From the NCBI GenBank assembly GCA_021287165.1, contig JAJTAY010000011.1:1-64000 (forward strand): DNA of 64,000 bases, in the 5' to 3' direction. Of the stretch, positions 1 to 8,700 are shown one piece after another. The first letter of the stretch is position 1. The number at the start of each line of letters is the position of its first letter. A program made the translations under genes and the position numbers. The notes under the pieces are model-generated. The model had not been told where the DNA came from. It saw nothing but the letters and a program-made list of their open reading frames with translations, and did no database searches. Origin of the DNA: Bacteroidia bacterium. GTDB lineage: Bacteria; Bacteroidota; Bacteroidia; Bacteroidales; F082.

Positions 1-1212
1 GTACCAGTAGGTTAGAGTAGGCAGGTTGACGCCCCCGTCGTCGCGCAGGCCATAGTTGGGTGGTGGGGGCGCAGCCACGCTGACGGTAACGGTCCAGTTT
101 TTGGTGGTGTTGCCGTCCTGGGCAGTAACGGTATAAACCACTGGACTGCTGAAGTTCTGCGCCAGGCCGCTGGCAGGGCTGATGGTGGCTCCGGCCGATA
201 CGGTGATGGTGGGCGTAAGGCTGGTTACATCGGTGCCATGAGCCACTTCTATGCTCACAGTGGCGGCGGCGCTGTTGATGGTGGCCGGTCCGGTTTGTTC
301 AGGTAGGCTGAAGCTAAGAATCTCTGCCTGAGTACTCAATCCAATAACTGTGTAACTATAATTTGAGCCGCCATTTTTATTCAGCCTTATGGTTTGCATA
401 TCATAGTCGCTGCTGATGCCAGTAACGGTAGAGCTAAAGACATAATACTCCACTACCGCACCTGCGCTTTGGGCGGGGATAGTAGCCGTGCCGCCTAATC
501 CCGACATGGTAAATGAAACAGTGGAGGAGCTGTTCCATGCGTTCGTCGTATAACGCAGATAGAAATTTTCTTCTGGCGAGGGCGTGGCGTCCACTGTAAG
601 ATTCACGCTGGCCTGCTGGCCGGCAAGCACATTCGAAGGAACCGAAACGTTTGTCAGGTTGACAGGTAAAGAGCTGGTTTCCATAAATATAGCCTGTGTG
701 CCAGCGTAACCGTTATCGCGCCAGTTAACAGTGTAATACTTGCCGTTGGTAAGTGAAATGCTGTTATCGGCCCCGTTGTTAAAGGTGTAGTTTTGCAGGG
801 TATTCATCGTCACGTTTACACCAGCCCATTTGTTGCTCCACGGGCTGCCCGACGGACCGCTCGTAAATAGCCAGGTGTGATCGCCACCCACAAGGTCGGC
901 ACCACTTGCAGCTACGCTGAACCAGGTTTGCCAGCGCACCGTTCCGGTTGTTATTTTGCTTACACGGCCACCAATTACCTGGGTCGAACTGGCCAAAGCA
1001 AGATTGTTGGCGGGAGGGTTTTGCCAGCTATTCCATGTTCCTGGTAAGTTAAGCCCCTCAGGTTCATAAATTTGCGCCTTTAGCCCCGACTGGTTGCCGC
1101 TGAGCAGAAAAAGATTTCCCAGCAAGAAAAAACCAAAAATTAGAGCCCATCTGGGGGCAGTTGAGAAGCTGCGGATTATGAATGCGGTTTGACTTGGCGT
1201 AAACAACGTCAT
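1..1212 (-). CDS. Secreted modular protein, C-terminus cut by window edge
   Basis: The minus-strand frame is open from ATG at 1212 to position 1, so only the first ~404 residues are visible and the C-terminus lies outside the window. Residues 17-47 give a hydrophobic stretch (ALIFGFFLLGNLFLL) ending near an A-Q junction, which fits a signal peptide with a long basic leader. What follows is all beta-rich and Asn/Thr/Ser-rich. Around residues 290-390 there is a PKD/DUF5018-like module (typical phrases VTAQDGNTTKNWTV and TPTITVSAGATISPASG), common in Bacteroidota cell-surface proteins. No catalytic motif is visible. It is probably a T9SS cargo or surface lipid-independent protein, but the sorting domain that would prove it is not in view. 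Confidence 0.75.
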   Translation of the reverse strand, partial: MTLFTPSQTAFIIRSFSTAPRWALIFGFFLLGNLFLLSGNQSGLKAQIYEPEGLNLPGTWNSWQNPPANNLALASSTQVIGGRVSKITTGTVRWQTWFSVAASGADLVGGDHTWLFTSGPSGSPWSNKWAGVNVTMNTLQNYTFNNGADNSISLTNGKYYTVNWRDNGYAGTQAIFMETSSLPVNLTNVSVPSNVLAGQQASVNLTVDATPSPEENFYLRYTTNAWNSSSTVSFTMSGLGGTATIPAQSAGAVVEYYVFSSTVTGISSDYDMQTIRLNKNGGSNYSYTVIGLSTQAEILSFSLPEQTGPATINSAAATVSIEVAHGTDVTSLTPTITVSAGATISPASGLAQNFSSPVVYTVTAQDGNTTKNWTVTVSVAAPPPPNYGLRDDGGVNLPTLTYWY

Positions 1213-1448
1213 ATCAGAATATTATGTTGGTTAGTGAGAATGACAAAGGCCTGAAAACAAAAATATTCATAACGCCATATTATTATATGTCATTGCTTAA
1301 AAATCAGCAGATTAAAAATTGCAAACGGTTTCGGCTGGAAAAGGTTTCGCAAACTATTACTAAAAAGTTCCTTAACCGCCGGAATCAACCGAAAGCATGG
1401 GCTTTTTGAGTACTCCGAAAACCCTTGCTTCGGGAGCATAAAAAGCAA

Positions 1449-2546
1449 TCACACCTTGATAAAAATCTTGTATCGGTAAAGGAAATATAGCAGTATCCAG
1501 CAGGTTAGCGCATAGAAGCTCGCATCCATCACAACTTTCCATTGGGTAGATGCAAGCGCTGTGACACCACCAAACAAGAAATCGGCCGTTTTGCCAAAAT
1601 CAAATATTCGTTGACCCATGTAAATGGCAATGGCATTCATGCCGATTATGCGAAACGGGAACGACCATTTTTGCCACCCCCTCACATCGATAATCCAGAA
1701 AAAAGCAGCAAAAAGCAACATACTCATGCCGCCAGCCACCAGTACAAACGAACTGGTCCACAGGTTTTTATTGACTGGCATTAGCACGTTCCACAACCAG
1801 CCTGCAGCGTACAGCGCAATGCCGGTTATGGCCAGGATGAGTGCCAGTCGGCCGTATTTTTCCCGGCTTTGCTGCAATACAGCATTGCCGGTAAACATTC
1901 CCAGCAATGCTGTTGCTATGGCAGGTATCACGCCAAGTAAACCTTCAGGATCATGCACACCAAGATATAATTTGCCTGGTACCACAGCCCGGTCAACAAT
2001 ACCGGCCAGACTGCCTTCCATGCTGTAAGCATCGTGTCCTGGCAGATGGAAAAGTTCGAGTAAAGCCCAGTAAATCAGCAGAATGCCTGCAACAACGGGG
2101 ATACGCCACCTGGGTTTGACATACAACCAGATGAGCCCGGCAAACATCCAAGCGAGACCAATCCGGCCGAGTACGCTCGGAAAGCGAATCTCGCCGAAAT
2201 TGAATCTAACAGCATTGTTGTAAATGATTCCGAGCAAGACAAGGAGAAGCCCACGCCGGATAATATGCAAAACCAGAGCTTTTTTGTCGTCCATTCGGTG
2301 TCGTACCGAAAGAGGAAACGAAATCCCTGCAATAAAAAGAAAAAGAGGGAACACCATATCGTAAAAGTGGAATCCATGCCATTCCACGTGTTCCACCTGC
2401 ACAGCCCACCAACGCAAGATGGGCCAACCAGTGGCAGCAGCCAGCGCCACCGAAAGACCATCGCCTCCCATGATCCAGAACATATCGAAACCGCGCAGTG
2501 CATCCAACGATGCCAGACGACCCTGCTTCTTAGGTGTATTGCTCAT
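1449..2546 (-). CDS. DUF5009 / NagX-like polytopic acyltransferase
   Basis: This 365-residue inner-membrane protein has about ten hydrophobic segments. The N-terminus carries the hallmark SLDALRGFDMFWIMGG (residues 13-28), seen in the DUF5009 family related to heparan-alpha-glucosaminide N-acetyltransferase and YeiB-like proteins. A conserved EWHGFHFYDMVFPLFLF block (near residue 55) carries the His and Asp usual for the family. By family knowledge these proteins probably move an acetyl group across the membrane to amino sugars. The substrate cannot be told from sequence, and no sugar-use genes adjoin it. It stands alone between the left-edge surface protein and the REP field. Start at ATG 2546 fits the family. 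Confidence 0.85.
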   Translation of the reverse strand: MSNTPKKQGRLASLDALRGFDMFWIMGGDGLSVALAAATGWPILRWWAVQVEHVEWHGFHFYDMVFPLFLFIAGISFPLSVRHRMDDKKALVLHIIRRGLLLVLLGIIYNNAVRFNFGEIRFPSVLGRIGLAWMFAGLIWLYVKPRWRIPVVAGILLIYWALLELFHLPGHDAYSMEGSLAGIVDRAVVPGKLYLGVHDPEGLLGVIPAIATALLGMFTGNAVLQQSREKYGRLALILAITGIALYAAGWLWNVLMPVNKNLWTSSFVLVAGGMSMLLFAAFFWIIDVRGWQKWSFPFRIIGMNAIAIYMGQRIFDFGKTADFLFGGVTALASTQWKVVMDASFYALTCWILLYFLYRYKIFIKV

Positions 2547-2609
2547 TGGCTAATGTTTTATACCCGGCACAAAGTTGCAAAACAAGCAGTGACTTTTTCG
2601 GAATTCAAG

Positions 2610-2628
2610 TTCAAAATTCGAAGATTCA
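2610..2628. repeat. TTCAAAATTCGAAGATTCA dispersed repeat, copy 1
   Basis: This 19-nt string is repeated exactly at 11549-11567. In both places AT-rich TTCAA-type sequence precedes it and an AATACTTAC string follows within 20 nt. Related degenerate copies lie near 46305 and 63645. It sits just upstream of the DUF5009 gene. Confidence 0.75.
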
Positions 2629-2716
2629 AAATACTTACTGCAGTATTATTCAAATTGCAGATCAACGATCCGCCTTTGGCGGGGTAAGATTGTACCGACA
2701 AAAAAGACCGATAAAC

Positions 2717-2907
2717 GACCCGCCTCCGGCGCGGTCGCATGTTTATAACGAAGATCGAGGTGCTGTCCCCGACCCGCCTCCGGCGCGGTCGCATGTTTAC
2801 AACGAAGATCGAGGTGCTGTCCCCGACCCGCCTCCGGCGCGGTCGCATGTTTATAACGAAGATCGAGGCGCTGTCCCCGACCCGCCTCCGGCGCGGTCGC
2901 ATGTTTA
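2717..2907. repeat. 54-bp tandem repeat, 3.5 copies, each with a REP-like hairpin
   Basis: Units begin at 2717, 2771, 2825 and 2879, an exact 54-nt period, with only scattered substitutions; the last copy is partial. Each unit opens with an imperfect hairpin (CGACCCGCC-TCC-GGCGCGGTCG, arms GACC/GGTC) followed by GCATGTTTA and a GATCGAGG spacer. A degenerate single hairpin precedes them near 2668. Because 54 is divisible by three, several frames stay open across it, which creates false repetitive proteins. It lies directly 3' of the RAYT gene and resembles a BIME-type REP array. Confidence 0.9.
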
Positions 2908-2928
2908 TCAAGATAAATCATTTGATGA

Positions 2929-3408
2929 TTAGGTTTCCATTGATCCAATATCGTGAAAGCTAAAGAGATACCGCTCATCAAAGCTGACATCGTATTCCTC
3001 AAGAAATTTGAGATATCCCTCTCTGAATGTCTTTTTTCTGTGATGTTCTTTTTGGTTAAGAATGTATTTTACCACAATATCAATCATATTTTGATGGTAT
3101 GAAAATGCCCCAAAGCCTTCCTGACATGAGAATGCCAATCGGGTGAAGCCTTTTTCCTTAATGAATTTGTTGGATGATTTTTTAATCTCACGCACAAGTG
3201 CCGACAGATTGCAATCGGGTTTCATTTCGATGAAAATATGAATGTGATCCATCAAGCCATTGATGGCGAGCATTTTTTGTCCGTAGTTTGAAACAATTCC
3301 GGTGATGTATTTAAATAGTTCTTCTTCCCATGAAGGGTGGATGAATGATTGACGACCTTTTGTCGCAAAAATGATCTGGATATAAATTCGTGAGTATGTA
3401 TTTGCAAT
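2929..3408 (-). CDS. IS200-type Y1 (HUH) transposase of the RAYT kind, no canonical start codon
   Basis: The frame encodes the full ~159-residue Y1 transposase fold: an N-terminal IANTYSRIYIQIIFATKGR strand, the HUH pair in DHIHIF (His55, His57 in full-length numbering), and the C-terminal helix with the likely catalytic Tyr115 (VVKYILNQ) followed by the HH and YDVSFDERYLF elements typical of Bacteroidota RAYTs. Family members start ATG-GCA-AAT-ACx; here that codon reads ATT (3406-3408). A TGA lies four codons upstream and the next ATG is at 3273, inside the fold. The gene is therefore either started at ATT or silenced by a start mutation. It sits between two hairpin-repeat fields, as RAYT genes do. 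Function by family: single-strand DNA nicking and transfer at REP hairpins. Confidence 0.85.
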   Translation of the reverse strand: MANTYSRIYIQIIFATKGRQSFIHPSWEEELFKYITGIVSNYGQKMLAINGLMDHIHIFIEMKPDCNLSALVREIKKSSNKFIKEKGFTRLAFSCQEGFGAFSYHQNMIDIVVKYILNQKEHHRKKTFREGYLKFLEEYDVSFDERYLFSFHDIGSMET

Positions 3409-3503
3409 GGTTGGTGAAATTCAGATTATAAAGATAGCATCGTTGATAGAATTTTACCCTGATTCTTTTTTCATGTCATTTGGTTTGTTGAACAAATATT
3501 CAA

Positions 3504-3842
3504 CCCCGCCTCAGGCGTTTTGTGTGGTGGTTGAATTGTGATTATTTTCTGTAAACATGCGACCCCGCTGGGATCGTACTGATTTGTTGTTCACATTTCT
3601 GTAAACATACGACCCCGCTGGGGTCGCTACGGTTAAACGTTTTTTAATTGAGACATTTGGCCCCGCCTCAGGCGTTTTGTGTGGTGGTTGAATTGTGATT
3701 ATTTTCTGTAAACATGCGACCCCGCTGGGGTCGCCATGGTTATACGTTTTTTATATTAAGACGTGCGAGCACGCCTCAGGCGGGTCGTATTGTATTTTCT
3801 TTCTTTATTCTCAGATCATTCGACCGCGCCTCAGGCGGGTCG
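3504..3842. repeat. Cluster of REP-like palindromes upstream of the RAYT gene
   Basis: At least five short hairpins lie in 340 bp. Perfect or near-perfect examples are 3610-3626 (CGACCCC-GCT-GGGGTCG), 3716-3734 (same stem) and 3821-3842 (CGACC-GCGCC-TCA-GGCG-GGTCG), plus weaker ones at 3560-3576 and 3772-3784. A 69-nt block starting at 3504 is repeated exactly at 3661. The stems share the GACCC/GGGTC core with the 54-bp units on the other side of the transposase gene. No gene is present here. Confidence 0.88.
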
Positions 3843-3949
3843 ATTTTCATTATGTGGTTGTTTCATCTGAAATAATTATTCTCCAATCAAAACAACCATC
3901 CCCCACAAAAAATCCTGACATTTGAACCTGCCAAAACCAAATTCATTTT

Positions 3950-5344
3950 ATGGAAAACGCCTTCTCACGACGCGAGATGCTCCGCATCCTGGGCCTCACT
4001 GCCGCAGGGGCCATGCTACCCTCCCACCTGGTTTCAAACCCCTTTGGGATCGAACCCCTTATCATGCCCGAAGCGCCTGCATTCATGCCCGATAAACCGG
4101 TGACTGCTATTACCCTCGGTGCCGGTGCCCGCGGCAATACCTATGGCAATTATGCCGTGCAGTTTCCCGACCAGCTAAAAATCCTAGGTGTGGCTGAGCC
4201 CATACCCATCCGCAACGAGCGCTATGCCAAGAAACACAACATACCCGATACCAACCGTTTTGTCACCTGGGAACATGTGTTCGACCGGCCTAAATTTGCT
4301 GATGCCATCATCATCACCACCCCCGACGATCTGCACTACGGCCCGGCTATGGCTGCGCTGAACTTAGGTTACGACTTGCTGCTCGAAAAGCCCATTGCAC
4401 CTACCGAACGGGAATGCCGCGATATTCTTGGTCTGGCTCAAAAAACCGGACGCATCGTGGCCGTTTGCCACGTGCTTCGCTATGCACCCTATTTTATTCG
4501 TTTGCGCAACCTCATCCACTCAGGAGCCATCGGCCAATTGGTGAACATTCAGCATATGGAGCCTATCGAGCATGTACATATGAGTCATTCGTTTGTGCGC
4601 GGCAACTGGCACAATTCGAAACAAACTGCCCCCATCATCCTGGCCAAATCGTGCCACGACCTCGACATTTTGCGCTGGCTGGTGGACAAACCATCAAAAC
4701 GTATTCAGGCTTTTGGCAGCCTGAGCTGGTTTAAACCCGAAAATGCCCCTGAGGGTGCTCCTGCACGCTGTACCGACGGATGTCCGGCCGAAGCTACTTG
4801 TCCTTATTCGGCCTTACGCATCTATTATCGTAACCGCACCTGGCTTTATGTGTTTGACCTGCCCGACAACAAAGAGCAGCACGGCGAAGCCATCCTCAAC
4901 TACCTCAAAACCACCAATTACGGCCGCTGTGTATATCGCATGGACAACGATCAATGCGATCACTACGTTTCAAACATCGAGTTTTCCGAGGGTATCACGG
5001 CCAGCTTCAGCATGGACGCTTTTACCCCTTACGGCGGCCGCCGCACACGCGTTATGGGCAGTATGGGATTCATCGAAGGCGATATGGATCAATATTCATT
5101 GTGGGACTTCCGCTCAGGTGAGAAGTTTACCGTTGAAAGTAAGGCTATTGAAATAGAAGAGTATAAACATTCAGGCCATGGTGGCGGCGACTGGCGACTT
5201 GTTTCCGACTTTGTTCAGGCCGTCGCACAGCAAAAAACCGAACTGCTTACCAGCACCATTGAGCAAAGCATCGAAAGCCACATCATGGCTTTTGCAGCCG
5301 AAAAGAGCCGTGCAGCCGGTAGCGTGGAGCAAATCAAACTCTAG
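3950..5344 (+). CDS. Tat-exported Gfo/Idh/MocA family oxidoreductase
   Basis: This 464-residue NAD(P)-dependent sugar or cyclitol dehydrogenase begins with a twin-arginine leader (SRREMLRILGLTAAGAML, residues 6-23), so it likely acts in the periplasm with a pre-bound cofactor. The Rossmann glycine loop is LGAGARGNTYG (56-66), the EKPIA motif with the catalytic Lys is at 146-150, and the CHDLDILRWL element is at 235-244. A cysteine trio (C274, C278, C284) in the C-terminal half is not needed for the fold and recurs in exported subfamily members; it may bind metal. By family it would act on glycans or glycan breakdown products. It stands alone, 100 bp after the REP field, and ends in a strong terminator. 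Confidence 0.88.
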   Translation: MENAFSRREMLRILGLTAAGAMLPSHLVSNPFGIEPLIMPEAPAFMPDKPVTAITLGAGARGNTYGNYAVQFPDQLKILGVAEPIPIRNERYAKKHNIPDTNRFVTWEHVFDRPKFADAIIITTPDDLHYGPAMAALNLGYDLLLEKPIAPTERECRDILGLAQKTGRIVAVCHVLRYAPYFIRLRNLIHSGAIGQLVNIQHMEPIEHVHMSHSFVRGNWHNSKQTAPIILAKSCHDLDILRWLVDKPSKRIQAFGSLSWFKPENAPEGAPARCTDGCPAEATCPYSALRIYYRNRTWLYVFDLPDNKEQHGEAILNYLKTTNYGRCVYRMDNDQCDHYVSNIEFSEGITASFSMDAFTPYGGRRTRVMGSMGFIEGDMDQYSLWDFRSGEKFTVESKAIEIEEYKHSGHGGGDWRLVSDFVQAVAQQKTELLTSTIEQSIESHIMAFAAEKSRAAGSVEQIKL

Positions 5345-5361
5345 CACTGAAGCGCATATCT

Positions 5362-5400
5362 AAAAGGGGTTGGACAATTTGCATTGCCAACCCCTTTTGG
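5362..5400 (+). terminator. Rho-independent terminator after the Gfo/Idh/MocA gene
   Basis: The stem is a perfect 12-bp AAAAGGGGTTGG / CCAACCCCTTTT with a 13-nt loop, 17 nt after the stop codon. The flanking A and T runs could let it work in both directions. Confidence 0.9.
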
Positions 5401-5421
5401 TTTTCTTATTTCTATAGCCGC

Positions 5422-5446
5422 GGGTTGGTTGTCAGACTGCCAACCC
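5422..5446 (-). terminator. Hairpin after the small anchored protein gene
   Basis: GGGTTGG and CCAACCC arms are separated by 11 nt, 11 nt past the stop codon at 5458 on the minus strand. The stem copies the core of the neighbouring terminator at 5362. There is no clear T-run on the minus strand, so termination is only likely. Confidence 0.5.
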
Positions 5447-5457
5447 TTTCGGTTTAA

Positions 5458-5697
5458 CTAGTTTTCGTCGTCGCTACTTTCCTGCTTTTTCCAAAGCCTG
5501 TAAACTTTCTGTCCGCCCCAGGCTGCAACCAGGCCGAGCAGGAAGCCGATGCCGCCGTCGAGGCTGGCGCCACCGCCCACGGGCGGGCCGCCAATGCCGG
5601 GATCGCCGGGAGGATCGGGTGGGCCCTGGGTGAGTGCAATATTGGCAACAAACACAAGTGCAAGGGTGATTACGAGGGTGATATATTGCTTTTTCAT
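5458..5697 (-). CDS. Small secreted Pro/Gly-rich protein with C-terminal anchor (PID-CTERM-like)
   Basis: The protein has 79 residues counted from ATG 5697, chosen because a hydrophobic signal sequence (MKKQYITLVITLALVFVA) begins there; an earlier in-frame ATG would overlap the gene upstream. After cleavage near ALTQ comes a short Pro/Gly-rich stretch, then ASLDGGIGFLLGLVAAW, a membrane segment, and a basic and polar tail (KVYRLWKKQESSDDEN). The P/S-[IL]-[DE]-GG-hydrophobic-basic layout resembles the C-terminal sorting signal called PID-CTERM in Bacteroidota. A paralogue with the same layout lies at 12434-12664. It starts 13 nt after the giant T9SS protein stop, so the two are co-transcribed. 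Function unknown. Confidence 0.78.
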   Translation of the reverse strand: MKKQYITLVITLALVFVANIALTQGPPDPPGDPGIGGPPVGGGASLDGGIGFLLGLVAAWGGQKVYRLWKKQESSDDEN

Positions 5698-5710
5698 GGC
5701 CTGGTCGTTG

Positions 5711-8700
5711 TTAGAAGGTGAATACTTTGGTTGCATATGCCTGATTGTTGATGCGGGCGCGCAGCATCACTACGCCCTGACGTATTGCCGGAATGCGGAT
5801 GAGCGGTGCGGCATTGCGCCGGTATTGAGCCAGCAGCCTTCCGGTGGCATCGAAGAGCTCGATGTCGAGTGTGCCTTCGGCATTGGGCAGGTTCAGGCAG
5901 ATGTCGCGGCCGTCGAACCAGGCGCGCAGGCCTTCGGATGTGGGCAGTTCAGGCTGGCCGGTAACGGAGGTCAGGTGGAGCACCAGCCGCTGAGTGTTGT
6001 TGTCGGGGCTGTGGCTGAAGCTGTACGAAGGTGTTTGCCGCAGGTTGAGGGTGGTGCCGGTGAGCAGGTCTTCGAGCAGGAACTGGATGTTGCTATCGAA
6101 GCTGCCGATGCCTTCGAAGCTGAGGTTTACAGCGCCATCGGCCTGCATCTTGAAGCCAACAGGAATGCTGATGGGCAGGGCATCGGGCGGGATGTTGTTG
6201 ATGGCCAGCTGACGGCCGTTGGGCAGTGTAAACCACAGTTGCGGGGCGATGTTGGCGCCTAGCAGCTTATCGCCGTCGAACTCATCCTTGCCTGCTGATG
6301 TACCTTCGAGCAGTCGCAGGGCGATTTCGTCCTGGCGGTCGTTGCCAAAGGCATGGATGCGTAGCAGCGAGGACAGGCTGTTACCTGCTTTGAGGAAAGG
6401 CTGGGTGCTATGAACCCGCACGTCGTTGTTCATGGCCAGCACAGGCGAGGCTGCATTGCTTTTGACGAAGAAGGCCTGGCCTACAGGGATATCTTTCGAT
6501 GCGCCGAGCAAACCTACATCGCCGTTGAAAGTGGCGTATTGGTCGAGTGCGGGATTCCAGATCCAGATGGTATTTTCGAGATTGGTTTTTGTCCACCCGC
6601 TGGTGGCCTTCCAATCAATGGCTGATGGGTAAGGGTTGGGTACCAGGGCAAACTGATCGGCAGCCGTGAGCGGGGTAGCAGCAGTGAAAGGCCCGTTGTT
6701 GAGCTGGCCCGTGAAGGTGTAGGTGATGTTGTTGTTGGGGTAGAAGATCATGTAGCCGCGGTCGTTGGGCAGGGGGGTATTGGTTGATCCACCCAGACTT
6801 TGCCATTGCTGAGATGTTGTGTTGAATTGGTAGAGGTATGATCCCAGGAATTGATTGGAGTTTACCGGTGCATTCAGGGGCACCGAAACCAGGTGGTAGT
6901 CGAATGTGTTGACAAGGTTGGTATTGCCTGTAATGTAACGTTCGATGGTCGCAGGCACGTTGCTGCTGTTGTGCAGCAGCGAAGCGGTGCCGGTGGCGTC
7001 CGATTTCAGGGTGAGGGTTCCATTATTGGTAAGTGTGCCGGTTACGGTGAGCGTACTGTTTGAGGGAATACTCACAGAACCACCCGATGCAATCGTCATA
7101 TGCTGAACGTCGTTGTGCGGCATGACCAATGCAGTTGTGCCACCAGTGGGATTCACTGTGTTTACGCTGCCCCAAATGCCATCATCGTCGGCTGTGTGAT
7201 AAATCAGGCTGCCATCACTCAGCTTGCGATACTCGATTCGTTTGATTCCGTTGGCATTCACATTGGGAATGATGGCTCCCCAGCGGCCACTTTGCCCTTC
7301 AACATTGCTTTGATAAAAACCAATGTAAGCAGTACCACCAGTGGTTCCATCACTTTCTACCAGAGTTGCAGTAATGGGCCGGCCGGTTCCTGATGTGTTG
7401 TCGTAAAGGACAGCAAAGCTTTTATCACTGGCATAGGAATTGCCGTAGATACCTGTGCCATTTGTTGCTGTGCTTAAGGTGCCAAAATTTATTACGGAAA
7501 TGGGATTCGTTGTGGTAAGTCTTAAACTTACAGATGTTCCATTATTACCGTCATTGAGCATAATCCTGGGGTAAATAGAATTACCCACTGCGAATCTTGT
7601 GTTACCGGTAGGTTCAGTTACAAACCAACCTGTAAAGGCGCCTGTACCATCTGTCGTAAATTCACCATACCCACCTGAAGTCGATAGGCTTGCACTGGTG
7701 GTCCTTACGAAATCGCCTGAGGTTTTAACGAAAATAATATTGCCTGCACCATTTTCCGTAGCGATATCCGAAGCGATAACAACTTGATTATAATAACGAT
7801 AAGTGCTGTTCGGATTCAGGTTGTTTATCGTAAGCCGATATGCAAATGGTACCCTGTTGTTGTTGGTTCCGCTCAATCCCTGAATGTATTGTGGCAGAAT
7901 CACTTCTGTCAAGGAGGGTAACCCTAAAGTTGCAGCACTTGCCTCCGGCACACTGCCATCAGTTTTGTAATTGATGTTTGAACCACTCCCGTTATATGGC
8001 CAAATCTTAAAGTAATAGGTGGTTTCGGGTGTCAAACCGGTAAAGGTATGCGTTTGAACTCCGGCCAGCACATTCTTCACCAACGAGCCATCCGATTCGG
8101 CGGTGCCGTCAACCGGTGCGGTAATGCTGCTATAACCAGTTGTGCTTCCTTTAATGAGGTAAGCTTCTGCAGCAGGTGAGGCATCAGTCCAGTTGAGGGT
8201 GATGGTGGTAGTGGTAGGCTGGGTTTGAGAAGCCGTGAATCCGGTAGCATGATTGCTGGGTTCTGGCGTCTGAACAATTAGAATACCGCTGACATAGCTC
8301 GTGCCATTCCAAAAACCTCCTCCGCCAGTGCTGTAACCACCATATTGATAGTCGGCTGATCCCAGTTTGAAACGGCTTGCATAGTAATAAGTGCCGGGCG
8401 TACTGATCACCGCGCCGAGGTCAAGTCGGTACTCGTCATTATTTCCCGATTCCCCGAAATACGAAGCTGCATGCCAGTTTGTCCATGTGGAGGGGTCTGT
8501 ATCGTCCGTGCTGTAACCAATCCATGCCGAAATGCCCGATCCGGCTCCCGGTCCGGGGGTCAGGTCTGGTTGGTATGCCTGTGCGTAAACAAAAAACTCC
8601 CCTCCGGTGGTAATCGTGCCGCTGCCTGGCCATTGAAGGTTTACCCAATTAAGTGTAGGAGCAGCGGTTACGTTAAGCTCCCCGGAATTATTTCCTGTTC

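Noticed and set aside
1224..1409. 61-codon plus-strand frame after the left-edge gene
   Set aside because: AT-rich intergenic leader with no domain and no terminator. It overlaps the likely promoter of the left-edge gene.
2534..3002. Open frames on both strands across the 54-bp repeat that would encode repetitive proteins
   Set aside because: The 54-nt period is a multiple of three, so frames stay open by arithmetic. They have no signal peptide, domain or promoter and run into unrelated sequence at both ends.
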